Part shown: positions 44,859-53,625 of the stretch, in pieces
Layout of the letters: each line of letters begins with the position of its first letter
Numbering within the stretch: position 1 is the first letter of the stretch
Assembly (NCBI GenBank): GCA_009746045.1
Contig: RPFO01000072.1
Span: 4,112,770 to 4,176,769, forward strand
Source of the DNA: Mesostigma viride
Lineage: Eukaryota; Streptophyta; Mesostigmatophyceae; Mesostigmatales; Mesostigmataceae
Direction: 5' to 3'
Length of the DNA: 64,000 nucleotides
Made by a program: the position numbers and the translations under genes
Notes under the pieces: generated by a model
What the model was told of the DNA's origin: nothing
The model's database searches: none
Seen by the model: the letters and a program-made list of their open reading frames with translations, nothing else

Positions 44859-47800
44859 ATGGCACAGCCTGTGTTTTCCCAGCGCGCCCAGCTCCTGTCC
44901 TGCGTTTTCCTGCTCCTCCTATGCCTGCTGTCGCCCGCTCTGTGCCAGCGCAACCGCGGCGGCGCGGTGAACGATGCCCCCATAAACCGGGGCGAGCTGT
45001 ACATATCCAAGTGGTCCGACCCCCCGCTGCTCTGCAACGGCACCCCCCCCGAGGTGTACCCTGTCAAGTACGTCGGCTACGGCTACAGCGAGCCGTGCGA
45101 ATACCTGGGCGAGCCGCGCGTGCCTGCCGTGTACGCGTCGGGGGACATGTACTCCTTCATGGTCCAGAATAAGTACGTGGACGGCCGGTTCGACGCGATC
45201 GACTTCCAGTCGCCGGTGGGGTCAAGCGGGCCCCCGCTGCACATCCACTGCGAGGCCGACGAGTTCTGGTGGGTGGGTTGCTTTCTGCCATGTGCTTTTT
45301 TTTGGGGGGGTTAGAACCTTGTTTGTTGGGTTGAAAGAGATTTCAGGCAAGGGAGCAGTTTGGTCACCGTTTTTGTTTTGGGATGGAAAGCGTCCACTTC
45401 TACTAAAAGACGGCGTAGAAAAATCAGGAAGCAGTAGTTTTTTTTCTTAGATGTCGACATCTCTAGATGCATGCAGTCAACGTGACTCTTCCCTCACCTT
45501 CCCTTTATATTGCATGAGCACCAAGTTGTTGCGGGTACTGGCACCCATGCCAGCCATGCCCTTATAATGCGTACGTCTAATATTCACCGTTTCCATCCAG
45601 CGGCAGGGTGCGTGGTGCATGTGCACCAAGCTAGAGGTGAGTTCTCTCGAGTTTTCCATTTTGTATCTTTCCAGCGTGTGTTCTTCATCTTCCGCTTGCT
45701 GGCCTCTTAAGTAGTGCCGATAGGACAGCTGGGATGAAGCTATACTAGTATATCCACTATCCACTATAGTACATTGCTGCCTTGTTTTCATTTGTTTCGG
45801 CAATGTAAAACAAACGTCAGTCCTTTCCTGTTTCCGTTCTAAGGTAGCAATGCGCCCCGCCTTGGCTTTTATTCTGCTTAAGGTGGCGCATGAGGCTGAA
45901 CCCGTGGCTCAGTAGTAGTAGCTCACTTGGCGGTGTGCGTCGTCACATCCATGGCAGTTTCTTGGGTCTGTTGGATCTCTGGGGTGTCCTATGCAGGTAT
46001 GTGTTCGAAGGCGAGATAACCTTCTTCGGCTACTGGGGCCCCCAGATGTCGTACGCCAACGTGACGCTCGGGCCAGGGGGGTGGCTCTACGGCCCGATGG
46101 GCCGCCCCCACCGTTTCCAGAACGTGGGCAACACGTTCGCGCGCATGCTCTCCTTCAACATCCCCGCGGGTCTGTCGGAGTTGCAGCTGGCGGCGGGCGA
46201 CATGGTCCGCGACAAGCTGGCCCCAATCCCATTCACGCAGTCGGCTGCGGGCGCGATCGCGTACATCGACTATCTGGAGAACGACCCTGGGGAGAACCTG
46301 ATCATTCCGGACGACGGCACGTTCACGGTGAAAGATCCGCCGCGCGCTGCGGACTACGCTTTCAAGTCCAAGGGGGAGATTGACCAGCTTCCCGACATGG
46401 ATGGCCCCTTTGGGTCGATGCTCAAGGAGATCGCGGCCAAGAGCCAGATCGGCAGCAGCACAGGGGGCGCGGCGGCGGTGTACCGGGTGGTGCTGCCCGT
46501 GTCGTCGCAGCAGTTTGATTACATCAGCGCAGACGAGTACTGGACGTACGTCTACGTGGGCGCAGGGGAGGTCGACGTGGAGGTGGGTGAAGTGCGGCTA
46601 GAGACTTGGAGGGTGGGTGAAGTGCGGCTAGAGAATGGGAAGGTGGGTCATGTGTGGGTAGAGAACGGGAAGGTGGGTGGAGAGAGGAGGGGTGGCATGC
46701 CCGGGCAAAATTTCCTGGAACCGCGGTACCAGAGAGGGTTGTCCCAGGGGCTGACGGTGGTGGACTTTCGCGGGGCCCATGGTTAACCGCGGGGTTTGAG
46801 GGTCAAAAACTTGCCGGTGGCGGTTCGTGGGCCCTGGCTGATCAGAACCGTGGTTTACTACAGCCCAGTAGAAATCTGCCACGTGTAATATGTTTGACCA
46901 GGGCACGTCACGCCGGGTTGGCTCAGGACCGTGGTAACCTATGGACCAGTAGAAGTATGCCACGTGGATAATGTTGTAGGTACTGTACCTGTGCCTGCCA
47001 CGTGGCTTTTCCTGGCCGCCACGTGCAAAGTCACTTGAACCATCAGGCGCATGCCACGTGTGCATGTGGGTTTGTTTTGAGGGTTGTTGCCACGTGGCAG
47101 AATACTGGAGTACGGAGAGAGCAGAATAGTAGTAGAAAGTTCAGTTTAGTGGTTAGTAGGGATAGTTACCGCAAATAGGAGTCCGAGGGGGTCGGGCTTG
47201 CCGGCGGCGGCCGGCGGGTACCACGGTCCCAGGGACGGCCGGCGGGTACCAAGGGACGCTACCGTGGTACCAGCAGCGTTGGGTGCCGGTTGCGGTCCAC
47301 GCGTCATGGTTGGACCGCGGGCCCGGCCTTTTTTGTCCGGCGGTGGTGGTTTTTGTGACCGCGGACCCTTGGCTGGATGCCACCCCTCCTGTGAAGTGCG
47401 GCTAGAGAACGGGAAGGTGGGTGAAGTGTGGCTAGAGAACGGGAGGGTGGGTGAAGTGTGGCTAGAGAACGGGAGGGTGGGTAAAGTGCGGCTAGAGGAC
47501 GGGAAGGTGGGTGAAGTGTGGCTAGAGAACGGGAGGGTGGGTGAAGTGCGGGGGAAGGTGGGTGAAGCGCGGCTAGAGAATGGGAAGGTGGGTCATGTGT
47601 GGAGCCTAGGGAATCGGAATATAAAACTAAGAGGACTTGCTAAATGGGCGTTGCCTAGCATGGGGGTTGCCTAGCTGGCTGAGCGGCACTAGGAATGATG
47701 GCGGCAACGGCTGGAGTTGTTTCGCCGGCCGCGTGAGCCATGAGTGGAGGTGGGCCGTGTCGGGAACTGCAGTGTGCGAGTCGTCATGTTGCGGGTGATG

Positions 47801-48966
47801 GTGCGCTGAAGTGAAAGGGTGTCGCTTGCACGCATCCAAGTTCGGGTTGACGCCACTCGCCGTGTGTTCCCATGATGGTGATGGAGGGTGACCTACCGGT
47901 ACGAGTGGATCAGGGGGGTATGTGGCCACAAGAAGTATAAACTGCACATGTTTCATATTTACACAGCGTTATGAGTACCTTATGTTCTGTTTATTCGTTA
48001 TCTTAGTCATGACCTATGATGCAGGTACCAAGATATTCGCAGGAAGTTTATTCCCTGTTTCAAACATGCTTCATGAAACTTCCGAATCATTATCGCTTTA
48101 CTTTCTTACTTCCCCCCCCCCCCCCCCACGCCCCTGCTCTCCCTTGTCCGTGGCAGGTGCTGCAAGTGGATGGCATCCCCCAAACCACGCGCGCCACGCT
48201 GGACGACAACTTCACCGTGCGACCAGGGACCCAGTTCCGGCTCCGCGCTGTCGGCGGCGAGGCCACGCTGCTGTGGATCAACGTCTTCACCGACTTCTCT
48301 TACACCGCACTCCCCTTCTTTGGCCCCAAGGAAGGCACGTTTGTGACCGACAGCTTCTTTGGCTTCCCCGTGGACCCCCCCCTGCCTGAAGAGTGCAACG
48401 ACAATAAGTATGATGGGTTTCGCTGCCCGGCCCGCCGGCGCAACGCGGGGCAGTGCTTCCGCGCGACCCCCACCGACACGAGCCTCCAGAGCACGCTCAC
48501 GGTGAACGACAACGACTGGAGCATGAAGCTCCGCAATTTCGACCGCCGCGTCCCAGATTCCGCCCTGGGCGACCCCACGGACAACACCACGGAGACGCTG
48601 TACGGTGTGTGCCTGTACGTGGACGACCAGCTGCTGATGGAGTTTGTTGCAGACGCCAGCAAGCCGTGGGAGCGCGTCGTGGACCGTCGCGGCGGGGGCA
48701 TGGGATTTGGCTACGAGGTCAACTTCCTGCCCCGGTTCAGTATTGTCTCGGGGGATGGTCGCGACGCTGGAGTGGAGGTGGACCACCAGATGGCGATGAT
48801 GTTCCCTAGCCTGGCATCACAGCTGCAACGGAGCTGCGGGTTGGAGGGCCCCGCACGCAGCGCCCAGGTGCAGGTGATCGTGCCGACCACAGACGCGTGC
48901 TTTGACAGCGGCGACATGCGCTTCATCGTGAACTCGGGGTCCAAGTTCCGCGCCACCAACATGTGA
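44859..48966 (+). CDS. Secreted cupin-domain protein, three exons (601 aa)
   Basis: Exons 44859-45268, 45997-46582 and 48157-48966 have GT-AG borders and sum to 1806 nt, exactly 602 codons. Residues 1-30 are a signal peptide (hydrophobic LLSCVFLLLLCLLSPALC). The cupin motifs span the first junction: LHIHCEADEFWYVFEG (motif 1, His-x-His and Glu metal ligands) and GPMGRPHRFQN (motif 2, His). A second cupin-like half (SADEYWTYVYVGAGEVDVE … VRPGTQFRL) lacks the histidines. The C-terminal 260 residues, with several Cys, match nothing I know. The layout resembles bicupins such as quercetin-dioxygenase-like enzymes, so a metal-dependent extracellular oxygenase is plausible, but the substrate is unknown. 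Intron 2 contains a minisatellite and a transposon. Confidence 0.85.
46583..47600 (+). repeat. Intronic minisatellite of about 30-bp units, interrupted
   Basis: Units like gggtgaagtgcggctagaga and 'acgggaaggt' repeat about three times before (46583-46684) and about seven times after (47391-47600) the TIR element at 46685-47390. The first unit overlaps the 5' splice site of intron 2, so the donor lies at the array edge. Confidence 0.85.
46685..47390. mobile_element. 706-bp TIR element in cupin intron 2
   Basis: Termini aggaggggtggcat / atgccacccctcct resemble the TIR of the 15299-16001 element. The flanks gtggagag and gtgaagtg match at 6 of 8 positions, compatible with an aged 8-bp duplication within the minisatellite. 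No transposase. The interior contains a cluster of CACGTG palindromes and GGTACC-rich motifs. Confidence 0.65.
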
Positions 48967-49205
48967 TGGGATTGAGTGTTGAGGCGATGACGAATGCACG
49001 GGAAGGGCTCCCTGTGGGATGGTCATGACATCATCGACGCGGGGTCCCAAGTCCGTGGGCACCATGTGCACCAAAATGCCATCCGGGAAGGTGTGACGTG
49101 TAGGAGCAGACTTTTGACAGTTTTGAGTACAGCAAAAGTGGGAGGGATGCACGCACGGGCAGGGTATAGATATAGGCGGTTTTAATCCCATACTATGCAG
49201 TATGT

Positions 49206-49210
49206 TGTAA
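49206..49210 (+). terminator. Poly(A) signal TGTAA of the cupin gene
   Basis: TGTAA, the usual green-algal polyadenylation element, lies 240 bp after the stop codon. It is the best candidate in the 3' UTR. Confidence 0.5.
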
Positions 49211-49828
49211 GAAGTGCAGTGGAGCTAGTTGTGCATGGTTGGGTAGGGACGGATAGCTTTTTTTTTTTTTTTTCTCCAACATTTGCATGGTGATGTTCAT
49301 ATAATCTAGGCGCGGCAATCATGGAGGGCAGCTTAGCCTGCATTCGAAGGCTGTTTGGAATGAAGGATTGGTTTCCTCTGGGATGATGAATTTCCCAGCC
49401 CTAGCTTGTGTTTAACTTGTTCAAACTTGTACAAAGCCAAAATGTAGTGAAGTCCTTTGTATGAAGTGCAGTACGGCCAACAGGTGGAATGTGTGACTCT
49501 CTTCTGGTTAACATTCTCTCATCAACTATACCCTTGTGCAGTTTCAAATATTTACCTTTTCTGTGGAGTTACGCATCCGTACATGAGCAGGCATGGATGC
49601 TTCTTTATCCCAAGCAAAAAAGGATAATTGCCCGCGCAGGGTAGTCCTAGTTGGGATTCAGTAAGTTTCTGTAAGGAATTCGGCGGCCTTCTCAGCGCCT
49701 GGCCGGCACCCGTCCTTAACCTGGCGGGGAGGCCTGAAGACTGGCACGCCGAGCGCATGCCAGCGGGATCAACGCACATGCATTTCGTGAGCAGTGCTAG
49801 ACGCAGACCTACTGGCACTCTTAATTAA
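49211..49828. other. Unassigned region after the cupin gene
   Basis: A T-run (49258-49274) and nothing else recognisable. Confidence 0.4.
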
Positions 49829-49990
49829 GGACCTGGGCGAGGGCCGTCAGCGCGTGCTCTTCAAGGTCCTGGTCCTCACGGTGCTCACCTACGGCACCAA
49901 GGCATGGCGATCACGGACAAGCTAGCTGGTCACCCGGCTGAACGGCACGTTTTACAGGATGCTCCTACAGGTCCTGAATGTAGCGTTTCC
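49829..49990 (+). pseudogene. LINE reverse-transcriptase fragment
   Basis: The translation contains RVLFKVLVLTVLTYGTKAW and LNGTFYRMLLQVLN, matching the post-RT block of the LINE at 50747. Frameshifted, with neither end nor tail. Confidence 0.6.
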
Positions 49991-50034
49991 CACGCATAGG
50001 TCTTTGTATAAGCCGGGTATATATTCTGATTTGG

Positions 50035-50098
50035 CACGCCGCAAAGGTGAAAACCATTTGCGTTCAGTGCCGGTCCGCGGAAAACGCGGAAAAACGCG
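50035..50098 (-). repeat. Fragment of the repeat inserted in the B 3' LTR
   Basis: The reverse complement matches 60005-60070 ('ccgcgttttccgcg', then 'cactgaacgcaaa'), indicating a dispersed repeat family. Confidence 0.7.
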
Positions 50099-50746
50099 GT
50101 ATATATGCCCTGTATCCAGCAAGGAGTACGGCATCCGTCCAGCAAGGAATATGTGCTACATTGATTAATTAATTAAACTCGTGCTCCCGTTGGGGAGTCA
50201 CGGAGCACCGAAGTGCTCCCTATGTGTGCACAACAGGAAGAAAAGGCAGAGACCCCCTTTCTCCTTCATGCCAGAGGCATGCATGCCACAGGAGCAATCG
50301 CACACGATTGACGATCCGGCAAGTTCTGTCCACGGGTGCAATAAGACCCATGTGAGCATATCATTGTCACAGGATATCATTGTGCTCACCACTAGACACT
50401 CCCGGCCAGTTAGGCTCGAAACACACGCCCTGAGGCAAGCATGCTGTTTCCGTCCCAACGGCTAGGTCGATCATCTAGTCGCTCTACACGTAAGCCAGCC
50501 ATAATTTCAATGCACACGGATACACATTTCCATCACCATTCATCTTTATCATCCTGAACGACTCAAACACGCAGACAAGATAACGGCAGGCTCGAGCTAC
50601 CATGGTCCGGATCCTCCCGATTTCTGGCCTGCGCTGGTTGTCTCCTTGATATCATAACACGGAGCCTGGGCAAGTAATCTGATCATAGCCAGGACGTAAT
50701 TAAAATCATAGCTCCGTTGGGAGCATATGTAACACATAGCCCTGAG

Positions 50747-51591
50747 CTCTCAAGTCCTGTATCGGGACCGCGTTAAGCTGCTGGGCAGCCTGCTCCCCAG
50801 CTGCGAGGTTGATGTGGACCATCGCATCTCCCTCGCCTGGCACGCTTTACGTCAGTACCGGGCCCTGTGGCGCAAGCCCCTGGGCAAGATCGAGAAACAG
50901 GACCTGTTCAAGGTCCTCGTCCTTCCTGTTCTCACCTATGGCGCCGAGACGTGGACCCTCACCGCCGACCTGGCCCGCAAGCTGGACGGCGCGGTCACCA
51001 GCATGCTGCGTTCCATTTTCAGAGTAGGATATGCTGCTCATGTCCGCAATGAGGACCTGTACCAGGGCATGCCCTATATCACCAGCACCGCCGCCTGCAG
51101 CTTGTAGGGCACCTAGCTCGCACCAACCAGGTAGACACCTCACGTGGCCCCCCCGCAGGACTGCGACCAGCCCAGCCTGGCCGGCACCTCCTGACGTGGG
51201 CTGGGCCTAGTGATGTTAGACGCCGCAAGGCCCGCACCTTCAAGGAACAGCTAGTAGCGGACATGGGGGGCCTCGGCCTCTCCGTGATTTGGAAGAAGAT
51301 GATGGACAAGGCCAAGTGGGCCCAGGTCATAGAGGACAATGAGCCCCCCCCAGTGGGGAAGCGCCCGCGTGTGCAGTCCCGCGGGAGGCACGCCAGATAG
51401 CTCCGGCCCTCGGGCAGCGTGCGGCTGCCTAGATAGATGTTGTAGTTAGAATGCTGTTAGGTAGATGTAGTATGTAGCCAATGTAGATAGATTAGACCGG
51501 TAGGAATGTTTGCACCCATCCATCCATCCATCGGGGTTAATGCTCCGTGACTCCCCAACGGGAGCACGAGTCTAATTAATTAATTAATTAA
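50747..51591 (+). mobile_element. LINE family 1, 5'-truncated copy (+)
   Basis: Inserted after tagccctgag (50737-50746), which recurs at 51592-51601. It contains a LINE RT-ORF fragment, a (CATC)n segment and then the R-type 3' hairpin (51547-51567) and AATT tail. Confidence 0.85.
50769..51400 (+). pseudogene. LINE family 1 reverse-transcriptase ORF, C-terminal fragment
   Basis: The frame reads through VDHRISLAWHALRQYRALW, DLFKVLVLPVLTYGAETWTL and LDGAVTSMLRSIFRV, the post-RT block of endonuclease/reverse-transcriptase LINEs. It shifts near 51090 and 51220, then continues as the GLGLSVIWKKMMDKAKW tail to a stop near 51400. The RT catalytic core lies in the missing 5' part. Confidence 0.75.
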
Positions 51592-51601
51592 TAGCCCTGA
51601 G

Positions 51602-51932
51602 AAATTAATTAGACTCGTGCTCCCGTTGGGGAGTCACGGAGCATTAACCCCGATGGATGGATGGATGGATGGGTGCAAACATTCCTACCGGTCTAATCTA
51701 TCTACATTGGCTACATACTACATCTATCTAACAGCATTCTAACTACAACATCTATCTAGGCAGCCGCACGCTGCCCGAGGGGGAGCTATCTGGCGTGCCT
51801 CCCGCGGGATTGCACACGCGGGCGCTTCCCCACTGGGGGGGGCTCATTGTCCTCTATGACCTGGGCCCACTTGGCCTTGTCCATCATCTTCTTCCAAATC
51901 ACGGAGAGGCCGAGGCCCCCCATGTCCTCTAC
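51602..51932 (-). mobile_element. LINE family 1, second copy (-), same target site
   Basis: Inverted copy of the last about 330 bp of the preceding LINE, tail to tail with it and followed by a third tagccctgag (51933-51942). The two form a palindrome with arms of about 335 bp (51251-51590 and 51605-51937). Confidence 0.85.
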
Positions 51933-52498
51933 TAGCCCTGAGAAAGGGGCATCTATGGGTTTGTAATACAATCAGGGCTACAACCTGCAGGTGGAGGATG
52001 TACAACTATCACCTGCTCTGGGTGCACTGAGGTGCACCTGCACCGCCATGATGGTTCATGCCTCCTTAACAAGCACAGGCACCCATGAGGGGGGGCTTGA
52101 GGAGAGGGCCTAGAAGGCCTGCATGACATATGGGTTGGAGGGTATGTGGCTAGGCTATAGCTGGTGTACACATGGCATCTCAGCAGAGAGTAACTCCCTG
52201 CATAGGCATAGCATGGCTAAATTCTTAACCCATGGGTTAATGCATCATCCATGGGAGGTCCCATTGTAGGCTGGGCGCGGCTAAATACTGAAAGCATCAT
52301 CCATGGGGGCCATTATGGGCGCACATGCGCGTGGGCCACTTGCAAAGGCTAAGCCTATCTAGCCTCATAGCCAGGACGTAGCATGGCTGTACAAAGGCTA
52401 AGCTAAGACTATGGCTGGTTGTGTACCGTGCGTTAGCGGGGCACGTGACTGAGGTATGATGAGTGATGACTAGCTAGGCTAGGCAAGCATTCTACAGC

Positions 52499-52885
52499 AT
52501 TGATTAATTAAACACGTGCTCCCGTTGGGGAGTCACGGAGCACCGAAGTGCTTTTAATCCCTGTGTGTGCACAACAGGAGAAAGGGCAGAGACCCCCAGT
52601 CCCCTTCATGCCAAAGGCATGCCACAGCTGCATGCGGGCACGCTAGCTAAACGGACACGCCAACGATCCGGCAGTCTGTGGGTGCAATAAGACCCATGTA
52701 AGCATGCCATAACAAGGAGCGTGGGCAAGTAAACTGATCGAAGCCAGGACTGTAGCATGGCTGTACAAGGACTAAGCTAAGGCTATGGCTGGTTGTGTAC
52801 CGTGCGTTAGCGGTGCACGTGACTAGGTATGGTGGCACAGCTAGGCAAGGCATTCTAAGCATGGCTGCCATGGCGGCAGTGACAG
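52499..52885 (-). mobile_element. SINE-like R-family copy upstream of element B
   Basis: About 390 bp matching 18543-18957, with the AATT tail and hairpin (52516-52536) on its left. Element B is inserted at its right (5') end. Confidence 0.75.
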
Positions 52886-52890
52886 TCTAC

Positions 52891-53139
52891 AGTTAGCCTC
52901 TAGTCGTGGACATAGGCTAAGTACCAGATAGCAATGTGCTATCTGGGGTTTCGCACGTGTAGGCTCGGTCAGAAGTCCCGGCTATATGTGATTCGGCAGG
53001 CTAGACTATTCGATAGCCGAGTCCTGGTGACGGACGCCAGTACCCAAGTAGGATTGGCGGTACGGCGTCGCCAGTACCCACTCGGGACTGACATTGAGGT
53101 GTCGGATGTTGGACTAAGGTCCTGAGAGTCTAGCAGTGG
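52891..53139 (+). repeat. Truncated 5' LTR of element B
   Basis: 249 bp matching the 3' LTR from its start to 60238 (minus the insertion there). The last 194 bp of the LTR are missing at this end. Confidence 0.9.
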
Positions 53140-53625
53140 TTTCCAACCCCAAAGGACTGCGGGTGTGGCCTTTGATTGTGCACCTTTTTCTCTAGGTCAG
53201 GGATTTCACCTGGCCCATATTTGATGTTAATGGCCTTGATATAGGCATCTAATCCATGAACCAGTTGGGACAATGGAATCTTGTAGTGATCCAAGGGAAT
53301 GGCTCCTACCCCAGTCACACGCAGCTGGCTAGCAGTGATGGTGACACCTGGGTAAGAGATAAAGGGTTCTCCCAACAAAGCATTGCCCATGTACCCTTCC
53401 ACTACCTGGAAAGGTGTCTGGATGCCAAGTATGGGGATCATTACTTGACTCAACACATCTAAGGTTGTTTTGCCTGAAAAATCTTGCACCTGTGTCCATG
53501 GTGAGGGTGCAAGTTGCAGACCAGGAATGGCTTGTGCACTGATCACACTGACCTGTGCCTGAGTGTCCACAGCTAGGATGCAGGATTCCTGGCTATAATC
53601 GGAGCACACAGCAGAGACCTTGGCC
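53140..53625 (-). repeat. Inverted 486-bp copy of the element B protease region
   Basis: Gap-free reverse-complement copy of 57293-57778, encoding the DTQAQVSVIS protease segment on the minus strand. One visible change is Gly to Ser in the DVLGQ motif. Its near identity implies a recent origin, in or just before this insertion event. No microhomology is evident at the junctions. Confidence 0.9.

Larger units (their letters stand above)
50699..52365 (-). mobile_element. ORF1-family 3' UTR fragment, interrupted by two LINE copies
   Basis: 15-bp duplication catagccaggacgta (50684-50698 and 52366-52380). The left end has the tail-side hairpin (50707-50729). The rest of the 3' UTR is at 51943-52365, matching 38485-38905. 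Severe 5' truncation leaves no coding sequence. Confidence 0.85.
50164..52498 (-). mobile_element. SINE-like R element interrupted by nested insertions
   Basis: R sequence runs from the tail and hairpin (50181-50201) to 50698 and resumes at 52381 to about 52498. The interruption is flanked by catagccaggacgta. Compared with 18543-18957, order and sequence are preserved on both sides. The copy is longer than 18543-18957 on the left side because of extra sequence near 50360-50640. Confidence 0.7.

Noticed and set aside
53130-53609. Separate minus-strand protease gene before element B
   Set aside because: It is the gap-free inverted copy of 57293-57778, not an independent gene.
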